Assembly: GCA_012522645.1 (NCBI GenBank)
Contig: JAAYKC010000088.1
Location: forward strand, 1-17,071
Length of the DNA stretch: 17,071 nt
DNA from: Thermoplasmatales archaeon
GTDB lineage: Archaea > Thermoplasmatota > Thermoplasmata > Methanomassiliicoccales > Methanomethylophilaceae
Direction: 5' to 3'
A program made the translations under genes and the position numbers. Below the pieces are notes generated by a model. The model had not been told where the DNA came from and did not search any database. It worked only from the letters and a program-made list of their open reading frames with translations. Positions 6,574 to 12,750 of this stretch are shown one piece after another. Numbering within the stretch: position 1 is the stretch's first letter; each line of letters starts with the position of its first letter.

Positions 6574-8412
6574 GATGTCCTTCATGCCGAGCACCCTGGC
6601 CGAATTGGCCAATGCCATGATGGAGACCCCCACATCTGCGAATACGGCCGCCCACATGCCGGCTATGCCGAACATAGCAAGTGCCAGTACGGAGAATTTC
6701 ACGGCGAGTATGAATACCACGTTCCCTCTGACGATGCGCATGGTCTTCCTCGATATCCTGACAGAGGACGCTATCTTACGGGGGTTGTCGTCCATTATCA
6801 CGACGTCTGCGGCCTCGACGGCCGCCGCGGCCCCTCCCGCGCCCATGGCGATGCCCGCATCGGCTCTCATGAGGGACGGCGCATCATTTATCCCGTCCCC
6901 GATGAAGACGGTACCTCCGGCGCTGCCGCCCATTACAGCCTCCAATTCCCGCACCTTGCCGTCTGGCAGCAGTCCTGCGCGGACATCCTCTATGCCGACG
7001 GCGTCCCCCACTGCTCTGCCTACGGCGGGGTTGTCCCCGGTGAGCATCGTTATCCTGTTGATCCCTGCCGCTCTCAGCTCGGAGACGGCCTCTGCCGATC
7101 CGCTCCTGACAGTATCGGTGACGATCATGTACCCTGCGTACCTGCGGTCTGCTGCCACATGCACATAGGTGCCTTCTGCGCCCTCTCGGATGGTATCGAT
7201 GCCTATGCCGCTCATCAGGGAGCTGTTCCCGACATAGACGGTGATGCCGTTGACATCAGCGATGATCCCCTTGCCTGAGATGTCCTCCATGTGCCTCACC
7301 TCATCAGGGTCGATCCGTTTGCCGTACGCCGTTCTGACGGCTTCGGAGATGGGATGGTCCGAATAGAGCTCAGCCTTGGCGGCCATCTCGAGGATGTACT
7401 CCTCATCCGCGCCCGCTGCGTATACTGAGTCCACTGAGAACCTTCCCTCTGTCAATGTCCCGGTCTTATCGAAGACCGCCGTATCCGCCTGTGCCAGCAC
7501 CTCTATGTAATTGCCTCCCTTGATCATGATTCCGGCCCGGGAGGCTCTTCCTATGCCGCCGAAGAACGCCATGGGGACCGATAGGACGAGGGCACAGGGA
7601 CACGAGACGACAAGGAATGTCAGAGCTCTGTACAACCACACCTCCCATTGTCCGGTTATGAGGGTCGGGACGACTGCCAGCATGACTGCGGAGACCACCA
7701 CCGCAGGAGTGTAGTATCTTGAGAACCTGGTTATGAATCTCTCCGTGTGCGCCTTCTTGGATGCGGCCTCTTCCACGAGGTCCATGACCTTCATGGCCGT
7801 GGACTCGGAATGTATGGCGGTGACCCTGACCCTCATCATCCCGGTGAGGTTGACGGAGCCGCTCAGAACAGTGTTCCACGGACCTGTGCCCCGGGGTGCA
7901 GACTCGCCGGTCAGGGCGCTCATGTCAAGGGAGGTCCATCCCTCAATCACTTCGCCGTCCAGGGGTATGCGCTCCCCGGGCTTGACGACGATGATATCCC
8001 CTACAGACACAGTCTCCGGCCTTACGGATACGACATCCCCGTCCGTCTCCAGATTGGCATAGTCCTGCTGAAGGTCCATGAGATCATATATGGATGCTCT
8101 GGCTCTTTCCACGGCCCGGGTCTCGAACACCTCACCTATAACATAGAAGATCATGACGGCGGAGCCCTCGGGATACGCCCCTATGATCATGGCACCCGCA
8201 CTGGCGACGGTCATGAGGAACCTCTCATCAAGGAGTCTGAGCCTGGCTATGTTGAAGAAGGCCCCGAGGATGACATCATATCCCACGATCAGATACGATA
8301 TCAGGAGCAATACGATGAACAACCGGGGAGGGGACCATCCCAGATAGCGCCCGGAGACGCCGGCTGCGAAAAGAGGCAGGGACGCGGCGAGCCTCAGGAC
8401 ATTCCGGTCCAT
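6571..8412 (-). CDS. cadA: P1B-type heavy-metal transporting ATPase (Zn/Cd/Pb exporter type)
   Basis: A 613-residue metal-exporting P-type ATPase of the cytoplasmic membrane. Motifs in order: SALTGES actuator loop (165-171), the transmembrane metal site CPC (271-273), phosphorylation site DKTGT (315-319), HP motif SDHP (351-354), TGDN (458-461) and hinge GDGINDAP (505-512). The lysine in TM7 (NVVFILAVK, K572) and D593-V-G595 in TM8 are hallmarks of the P1B-2 class, which moves Zn2+, Cd2+ and Pb2+; Cu-class residues (YN, MxxSS) are not seen. There is no N-terminal metal-binding domain; it is supplied as a separate gene 3 nt upstream. Third gene of the ArsR-controlled operon, so expression should be metal-induced. 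The metal assignment is inferred from motifs. Confidence 0.94.
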   Translation of the reverse strand: MDRNVLRLAASLPLFAAGVSGRYLGWSPPRLFIVLLLISYLIVGYDVILGAFFNIARLRLLDERFLMTVASAGAMIIGAYPEGSAVMIFYVIGEVFETRAVERARASIYDLMDLQQDYANLETDGDVVSVRPETVSVGDIIVVKPGERIPLDGEVIEGWTSLDMSALTGESAPRGTGPWNTVLSGSVNLTGMMRVRVTAIHSESTAMKVMDLVEEAASKKAHTERFITRFSRYYTPAVVVSAVMLAVVPTLITGQWEVWLYRALTFLVVSCPCALVLSVPMAFFGGIGRASRAGIMIKGGNYIEVLAQADTAVFDKTGTLTEGRFSVDSVYAAGADEEYILEMAAKAELYSDHPISEAVRTAYGKRIDPDEVRHMEDISGKGIIADVNGITVYVGNSSLMSGIGIDTIREGAEGTYVHVAADRRYAGYMIVTDTVRSGSAEAVSELRAAGINRITMLTGDNPAVGRAVGDAVGIEDVRAGLLPDGKVRELEAVMGGSAGGTVFIGDGINDAPSLMRADAGIAMGAGGAAAAVEAADVVIMDDNPRKIASSVRISRKTMRIVRGNVVFILAVKFSVLALAMFGIAGMWAAVFADVGVSIMALANSARVLGMKDI

Positions 8413-8415
8413 GTC

Positions 8416-8637
8416 TCACATCCTTCTGACAGAGGCCTTGGGCTCTATCCTTCTGATCACGCGCCCGATCTCGCCGGAGATCCTGCCCATATCATCCTCG
8501 GGAGCCTCCAGGGTGAGCCTTCCTGTCATGAATGCCATGCTCACATCCCCGCACCCTTCTATCCTGCTCACGGCCTCCTCTATCCTTGCGGCGCATCCTG
8601 CGCAGCACAGCCCGTTCACGATGAATCTGTGCACCAT
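8416..8637 (-). CDS. Free-standing heavy-metal-associated (HMA) domain protein
   Basis: A 73-residue ferredoxin-fold metal-binding domain. The motif GLCCAGCAARIE near the N-terminus corresponds to GMxCxxC, with C12 and C15 as likely ligands and an extra cysteine at 11. It is normally the N-terminal domain of P1B ATPases; here it is a separate gene sitting 3 nt before the ATPase, so it most likely delivers metal to it. I chose the ATG at 8637 because GGGAGGGAT lies just upstream and it starts one nucleotide after the repressor stop. An in-frame ATG at 8670 would overlap the repressor by 32 nt. Confidence 0.88.
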   Translation of the reverse strand: MVHRFIVNGLCCAGCAARIEEAVSRIEGCGDVSMAFMTGRLTLEAPEDDMGRISGEIGRVIRRIEPKASVRRM

Positions 8638-8638
8638 T

Positions 8639-9010
8639 TCATCCCTCCCGGATATGCTCCGTGGCGGCACGGATGACGGTCTCTATGTGATCATCACTGA
8701 GGGAGTACACTACGGACTTCCCGTCCCTCCGGGCCCTTACAAGGTCCCCGCCCCTCAGTACCCGCAGCTGATGGGAAACGGCCGACTGGGTCATTCCCAG
8801 GGCTTCACTGATGTCGCACACGCACATGCTGCCGGTGCCAAGGGCCGTGAGTATCTTTATCCGGGTGCTGTCACTGAAGAGCCTGAAGAAATCGGATATG
8901 GCCTGCATCTCATTCTCGTCCGCCACGGCAGCCCTCGCTCTCTTTATGTCATCAGGATGAGGCGGGCAGCTCTCAGCCTCAGTCTGTTGTGCTTCGTTTT
9001 CATCAAACAT
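8639..9010 (-). CDS. ArsR/SmtB-family metal-responsive transcriptional repressor
   Basis: A 123-residue winged-helix repressor. The DNA-recognition helix is QSAVSHQLRVLRGGDLV (75-91). Two types of metal site known in the family are visible: the cysteine-type site in MCVCD (C63, C65) with N-terminal C15, as in CadC, and the C-terminal helix pattern D106-x-H108-x10-H119-x2-E122, the zinc site of SmtB. Metal binding in this family releases DNA and derepresses the efflux genes. It is the first gene of the repressor-HMA-ATPase operon and lies directly on its own predicted operator palindrome. The inducing metal (Cd, Pb or Zn) cannot be decided from sequence. Confidence 0.93.
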   Translation of the reverse strand: MFDENEAQQTEAESCPPHPDDIKRARAAVADENEMQAISDFFRLFSDSTRIKILTALGTGSMCVCDISEALGMTQSAVSHQLRVLRGGDLVRARRDGKSVVYSLSDDHIETVIRAATEHIREG

Positions 9011-9035
9011 ATGAACATATGTTCAATTGTTTGAT
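9002..9035. promoter_or_regulatory. ArsR-type operator: 34-bp imperfect palindrome
   Basis: The 34-bp sequence is symmetric about 9018/9019 with only one mismatched base step per half (two positions out of seventeen). The core ATGAACATATGTTCAT lies inside it and resembles the TGAA...TTCA operators of SmtB/CadC repressors. It covers the predicted transcription start and the ATG of the repressor gene, so bound repressor would block its own operon. Confidence 0.75.
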
Positions 9036-9037
9036 TG

Positions 9038-9049
9038 TATATATTATTT
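9038..9049 (-). promoter_or_regulatory. TATA box of the metal-resistance operon
   Basis: Minus-strand AATAATATATAC, centred about 27 nt before the centre of the operator palindrome. It predicts a start within the operator and a leader of only a few nucleotides before the ATG at 9010. Confidence 0.55.
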
Positions 9050-9159
9050 TTTACGGATGCATGCCCTGTCCCTGTGCCGGAATCAGTGATCGCTGCGGCA
9101 TCCCCTGTTCTGCTCATTCAGAGAGAATACGGGCGATGTCTATCCCGGGGATTGAAACC

Positions 9160-9167
9160 TTTATATT
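9160..9167 (+). promoter_or_regulatory. TATA box for tRNA-Ala
   Basis: TTTATATT, preceded by GAAACC, about 27-34 nt before the first tRNA base, the usual archaeal stable-RNA arrangement. Confidence 0.65.
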
Positions 9168-9193
9168 CTACGCTGGAATGTTCGGGTGATAAT

Positions 9194-9270
9194 GGGCGAG
9201 TAGATCAGCCCGGTAGATCGCTGCCTTCGCAAGGCAGAAGTCGCGTGTTCGAATCACGCCTCGTCCACCA
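9194..9270 (+). tRNA. tRNA-Ala (anticodon CGC)
   Basis: Folds into a full cloverleaf. The acceptor stem GGGCGAG/CTCGTCC contains the G3-U70 pair that marks alanine tRNAs. The D stem is GATC/GATC, the anticodon stem CTGCC/GGCAG with loop TTCGCAA (anticodon CGC, reading GCG), and the T arm GCGTG-TTCGAAT-CACGC. The discriminator base is A at 9267 and the CCA end (9268-9270) is encoded. No intron is present. A TATA box lies at the right distance upstream. Confidence 0.96.
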
Positions 9271-9414
9271 TTACTCATCTCGATCGATGTTGAAAATGCC
9301 GTTTCCGGAACTCCTAAACTTTTACCTGAAACAGAGGGGCATTCAGACAAGGAAAAGGAACGGGAAGACGGTTCATTGAAAGGGACCATTCAACGATTCA
9401 CAACGATCATCCGC
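9271..9414. other. Short gap between tRNA-Ala and relE
   Basis: No gene is supported. The minus strand has a pyrimidine-rich run (CCGTTCCTTTTCC, about 9350-9363) that could end relBE transcription, and the plus strand a CTTTT after the tRNA at about 9318. I see no copy of the tRNA 3' end, so no attachment site. Confidence 0.4.
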
Positions 9415-9684
9415 CTATCGGTCATATATACTGGATCTGCGTCCGATCTCCAGAACAAGGATTACAAGGCGCTCCTTCTCGATTTTGGCTATAAGGCGGT
9501 AATCTCCTATCCTGTATCTCCATAATCCTTTGAGACTCCCTTTCAGAGCATGACCGGAGGAGTAAGGGTCGTCGGAACCTTCTAAATGCTTATGGAGCCA
9601 ATTATACATCATCCTGCGGGTGTACTCGTCGAGTTTCTTTATTTGTTTGACCGCATCCTCAGAGAATTCGACAGAGTAACTCAA
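9415..9684 (-). CDS. relE: RelE/ParE-family toxin
   Basis: An 89-residue member of the RelE superfamily, whose members either cleave mRNA on ribosomes or poison gyrase. Visible features are EFSEDAVKQIKKLD in the first helix, the central LKGLWRYRIGDYRLIAKIE and the C-terminal ILVLEIGRRSSIYDR, the usual strand-rich core with basic residues. Its start overlaps the antitoxin stop as ATGA. The arginines in WRYRIGDYR and GRR, and the terminal tyrosine, favour mRNA-cleaving RelE over gyrase-directed ParE, but sequence alone does not settle it. Confidence 0.9.
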   Translation of the reverse strand: MSYSVEFSEDAVKQIKKLDEYTRRMMYNWLHKHLEGSDDPYSSGHALKGSLKGLWRYRIGDYRLIAKIEKERLVILVLEIGRRSSIYDR

Positions 9685-9896
9685 TACTCCTCCTCCATAA
9701 GATCTTTCAGAGCACGCGTCTTCGGATTGCTGAGATATTTTTCATATGCCGCTTCGCCGACGGTGACATCATATTCATCCTCGATTTTTTCAAACAGCGC
9801 TTGTTTGAATGCCTCACCCAGAGATATGCCGTTCAGTGCGGCATACCTCTTGGCCAATGTTTCCTCCTCCTCAGTCATTCTGACAGAAAATGCCAT
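9681..9896 (-). CDS. relB: RelB-family antitoxin
   Basis: A 71-residue acidic protein. The N-terminal MAFSVRMTEEEETLAKRYAAL (residues 1-21; core SVRMTEEEETLAKRYA) fits a ribbon-helix-helix DNA-binding segment, and the charged C-terminal part (KYLSNPKTRALKDLMEEEY) is the toxin-wrapping tail. Antitoxins of this type neutralise their toxin and repress the shared promoter; a palindromic operator sits between the TATA box and the predicted start. GAGG 8 nt upstream serves as ribosome-binding site. Translationally coupled to the toxin by a 4-nt overlap. Confidence 0.88.
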   Translation of the reverse strand: MAFSVRMTEEEETLAKRYAALNGISLGEAFKQALFEKIEDEYDVTVGEAAYEKYLSNPKTRALKDLMEEEY

Positions 9897-9917
9897 GTTT
9901 TGATCCTCTGTCTTTTG

Positions 9918-9932
9918 TAGTACACTGTACTA
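9918..9932. promoter_or_regulatory. Operator palindrome of the relBE pair
   Basis: TAGTACACTGTACTA is a perfect 7+1+7 palindrome lying just downstream of the TATA box and upstream of the relB start. The position fits autoregulation by the ribbon-helix-helix antitoxin. Confidence 0.65.
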
Positions 9933-9945
9933 TTTATATATTTTT
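9933..9945 (-). promoter_or_regulatory. TATA box of the relBE pair
   Basis: Minus-strand AAAATATATAAAT, an AT-rich block directly next to the operator palindrome. It lies 8 nt beyond the stop codon of the aldehyde dehydrogenase gene, so aks-operon transcripts that do not end would run into relBE. Confidence 0.6.
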
Positions 9946-9952
9946 TCTCGGG

Positions 9953-11314
9953 TCACGGCGACAGGATCACCGTTTTCTCGGTAAGGTACTGCTCCAGGGA
10001 ATCGAGACCGTTCTCACGGCCGGTGCCGCTGCCCTTTACGCCTCCGAAGGGCACCTCAGGGGGGATCCTCAGATGGCGGTTGATCCATATGATACCGGAG
10101 TCTATCCTCTCAACGGCCTCCCGGGCATCATCCAGATTCTTAGTCCATATCGATGCACCGAGCCCGAATCCGGAATCGTTCGCCATGCCGATGGCCTCAT
10201 CAAGGTCCCCGAACCTCACGATCGGGAGCACCGGGCCGAACACCTCCTCGGTAAGCAGTCTGCTCTCCGACCCCGGGTCCAGGATCAGCGTAGGCCGGTA
10301 GAAGTTGCCCGGGCCCTTGAGGCGGGAGCCCCCGGTGATCACGCATCCGTCACTGCCGATGCTTTCCACGAAGCTCTCCATGTCCCTGAGCCCGGAAGCG
10401 CTGTTCAGCGGGCCCATGCTCGTACCTTCCGCGGCACCGTCCCCTACTCTGAGGGCTTCCGTGCTCTTCTTCAGTTTGGATATGAACTCATCCGCGATGC
10501 TGTCGGCTATGAAGAGCCTCTTGACCGCCGCGCATGTCTGACCGCAGTTGAAGAATCTCCCGGATACCGCACCTGCGACAGCTCTGTCGACATCTGCATC
10601 CCCGCAGACTATCATGGGATCGCTTCCTCCGAGCTCGAGTGTGAGGCGCGTCCTTCCGGGATTGACCATCCTCGCGATCTCGTTACCGGTATCAACGGAC
10701 CCGGTGAAGGAGAGGTGCCTGATCCTCTCATCCTTCGCCACGGCGGCGCCCGCTGTGCTGCCCTTCCCTGTGACCACAGCGAGAGTGTCCTTCGGGAGCC
10801 CTGCTCTGCAGAGGATATCCGTCATTTCGATGTTCGTGAGCGGTGTGGCGGAAGCCGTCTTCAGAACCACTGTATTGCCGGTGATCAGAGCAGGGCAGAC
10901 CTTCCACGCCATAATCAGCGCCGGCATGTTCCACGGGATTATCGCACCGCATACCCCCAACGGGGTCTTCCTTGTGAATGCATAACCGTAATCTGCCTTG
11001 GGCAGGGTTCGGCCGCTGACCGTCCCCGCCACGGAAGCATAGAATTCCATCACCGCTGCGGCACCCAGTATCTCGTTCCTCGCCTCATGGAGCGGTTTGC
11101 CCTGCTCCGCCGTCAGCACGGATGCGAGCCGGTCCTTCTCGGATCTCATGATCTCGGCGGCCCTGAACATGATCCTGCTGCGCACCGCAGCACCGGATCG
11201 GGACCATTCCGCGAATCCCTTCTCAAGTGTCCCGACGGTCTCGTGCACCATCTCTTCGGTGAAGTCCTGCACCTCTCCTATTTTCTTGTTGGTGGCGGGG
11301 TTGATGACGTCCAT
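9953..11314 (-). CDS. NAD(P)-dependent semialdehyde dehydrogenase, last gene of the aks operon
   Basis: A 453-residue aldehyde dehydrogenase superfamily enzyme, complete. Motifs: oxyanion asparagine in IIPWNMP (N129), cofactor-binding LKTASATP (K152), FTGS (203-206), general base in LELGG (E227) and catalytic cysteine in NCGQTC (C261), then EVFGPVLPI (357-365) and PFGGVKGSG (422-430). It resembles the succinate-semialdehyde/lactaldehyde dehydrogenase group, which oxidises omega-semialdehydes to dicarboxylates; automatic annotation would probably call it GabD-like. It starts 9 nt after aksF with GAGG upstream. In this operon a natural substrate would be the semialdehyde formed by decarboxylating a long 2-oxodicarboxylate (7-oxoheptanoate to pimelate) or succinate semialdehyde; this is inference. 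Substrate and cofactor choice cannot be read here. Confidence 0.9.
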   Translation of the reverse strand: MDVINPATNKKIGEVQDFTEEMVHETVGTLEKGFAEWSRSGAAVRSRIMFRAAEIMRSEKDRLASVLTAEQGKPLHEARNEILGAAAVMEFYASVAGTVSGRTLPKADYGYAFTRKTPLGVCGAIIPWNMPALIMAWKVCPALITGNTVVLKTASATPLTNIEMTDILCRAGLPKDTLAVVTGKGSTAGAAVAKDERIRHLSFTGSVDTGNEIARMVNPGRTRLTLELGGSDPMIVCGDADVDRAVAGAVSGRFFNCGQTCAAVKRLFIADSIADEFISKLKKSTEALRVGDGAAEGTSMGPLNSASGLRDMESFVESIGSDGCVITGGSRLKGPGNFYRPTLILDPGSESRLLTEEVFGPVLPIVRFGDLDEAIGMANDSGFGLGASIWTKNLDDAREAVERIDSGIIWINRHLRIPPEVPFGGVKGSGTGRENGLDSLEQYLTEKTVILSP

Positions 11315-11323
11315 GGTGATTCC

Positions 11324-12283
11324 TCATCTCAGCCTGTTGATCAATGCATCTGTGAATGATACCGTATCCGCCGTTCCTCTCAGGTCCGGTGTGCTTATAC
11401 CGGACGATATGGTCCCGGCTATGGCATTCTCGATCTCGTCGCGGCAGGCTATCCCGTTATGCTCGAGAAGCATGCCCGCGCTCCTTATGGCCGCGACCGG
11501 GTTGGCGATGCCCTTCCCTGCGATGTCGGGGGCGCTGCCGTGAACGGGCTCGAAGAGCGAATGCTCGTCGCCTATGTTGGCACTGGGGAGCATTCCCAAT
11601 CCGCCCACCAGGTGTCCCAGAGCATCGCTCAGTATGTCGCCGAAGATGTTCGTGGTCACTATCACCCCGTACCGTTGAGGGTTCTGTATGGTATCGAAGG
11701 TCAGAGCGTCTATGTACGACGTTCTGTAGGGGATCCCCATCTCATCGGCCACGTTTATGCACGTGTCGCGGAAGAGCACGTCCGACTTCATGACGTTGGC
11801 CTTGTTCCCTATGGTCAGGGTGCTGTTCCTGAAATCCTTCAGCAAGATGCTGCATGCGCATCTTGCGATCCTCTCGCTCGCCTTCTTCGTGACCACGCGG
11901 AGCGTCGTGGACATCTCCGCGCCTATCTCCTCTATGCCGGAGTACAGGCCCTCGGAGTTCTCCCGCACCACCATTATGCTGAAGCCGTCCCCGTGCACCG
12001 GTCTGAGGTTCGCATAGAGGCCGAGATCCTTCCTTATCTTCAGCATCACGCTCTTGTAGTTCGGGTCCGGAGGCGTGGTTATGGCGCCGAACAGGATCGA
12101 GTCCGCCTCACGCAGGGCTTCGATGTCGCTGTCGTCGCATCCGGTCCCGCATCTCTTCCATTTGCCGTATCCGATCTCCGTTTCGAAGAATTCAGCGCCG
12201 GGTGCGTAATGGTCAAGGACTCTGACGGCCTGAGGTATCACCTCTTTCCCTATGCCGTCCCCCCTGACCACCGCTACCCTCAT
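11324..12283 (-). CDS. aksF: Homoisocitrate dehydrogenase AksF (isopropylmalate/isocitrate dehydrogenase family)
   Basis: A 319-residue beta-decarboxylating dehydrogenase. It oxidises and decarboxylates (homo)n-isocitrate, giving the next longer 2-oxoacid. Motifs: GDGIGKEV (8-15), substrate arginines in KIRKDLGLYANLRP (R84, R94) and VRENSEGLYSG (R107, Y114), GNKANVMK (159-166), the metal-binding NIFGDILSDALGHLVGGLGM (D216, D220) and HGSAPDIAG (248-256). The family alone cannot separate AksF from LeuB; the AksE loop and the operon favour AksF. The frame extends 97 codons further upstream, but that part is arginine/glycine-rich and lies over aksE. The chosen ATG overlaps the aksE stop as ATGA and begins at the conserved MRVAVVRGDGIG. 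Confidence 0.9.
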   Translation of the reverse strand: MRVAVVRGDGIGKEVIPQAVRVLDHYAPGAEFFETEIGYGKWKRCGTGCDDSDIEALREADSILFGAITTPPDPNYKSVMLKIRKDLGLYANLRPVHGDGFSIMVVRENSEGLYSGIEEIGAEMSTTLRVVTKKASERIARCACSILLKDFRNSTLTIGNKANVMKSDVLFRDTCINVADEMGIPYRTSYIDALTFDTIQNPQRYGVIVTTNIFGDILSDALGHLVGGLGMLPSANIGDEHSLFEPVHGSAPDIAGKGIANPVAAIRSAGMLLEHNGIACRDEIENAIAGTISSGISTPDLRGTADTVSFTDALINRLR

Positions 12284-12750
12284 ATCCCCTTTCTCCTCAG
12301 CTCGATGATGCCGCCGGCATCTATTATCTCCATCATCTTGTCCGACAGCCTCAGTGCCCTGTATCTTTCTCCATTGATCTCCACCCAGGACCCCTCCAGA
12401 GATATGCGAACCTCGTCCCCGTCGCTGCATGTGCAGCCGCCGGGCACCTCGAAGAGGGGTATCCCCCTGTTGACGGCATTCCTGAAGAATATCCTGGCGA
12501 AGCTCTCTGCGACCACGGCCACCACTCCCGCCTCCTTCAGTGCCACGGCTGCCTGCTCGCGGGATGATCCGCACCCCATGTTCTTCCCTGCGACGATCAC
12601 GCTTCCCTTAAGGCGGGACGACAGGTTCGGGTCCAGGTCCTCGAACGCATGCTCCGCCCAGACCGATTTATCCGTGGTCCTGAGGTATCTGCCGGCGATT
12701 ATCTGGTCTGTATTGATGTCGTCGCCCAGTCTTACCGCGGTACCTTTCAT
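12280..12750 (-). CDS. aksE: Homoaconitase small subunit AksE
   Basis: A 156-residue swivel-domain subunit of the aconitase superfamily. Motifs: GDDINTDQIIAGRYL (9-23), GCGSSREQA (59-67) and NRGIPLF (94-100). The loop YLRT at residues 22-25 is the substrate-specificity element: methanogen homoaconitase small subunits carry YLRT, with an arginine that binds the extra carboxylate, whereas isopropylmalate isomerases carry YLVY-like loops (known from work on MJ1271). That favours a coenzyme B role rather than leucine. It pairs with AksD and overlaps both neighbours by 4 nt (ATGA at each end). Confidence 0.9.
   Translation of the reverse strand: MKGTAVRLGDDINTDQIIAGRYLRTTDKSVWAEHAFEDLDPNLSSRLKGSVIVAGKNMGCGSSREQAAVALKEAGVVAVVAESFARIFFRNAVNRGIPLFEVPGGCTCSDGDEVRISLEGSWVEINGERYRALRLSDKMMEIIDAGGIIELRRKGI

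Noticed and set aside
9168..9389. 73-codon minus-strand frame across the tRNA
   Set aside because: It contains the GVIRTRDFCLAK-type peptide that arises from translating the reverse complement of tRNA genes; not a gene.
9194..9414. Attachment site or integrated element at the tRNA-Ala 3' end
   Set aside because: I found no repeat of the tRNA 3' sequence elsewhere in the window and no integrase gene.
12284..12574. 97-residue arginine/glycine-rich N-terminal extension of aksF
   Set aside because: It overlaps aksE in another frame and is only its shadow; the conserved protein starts at 12283 with an ATGA overlap.
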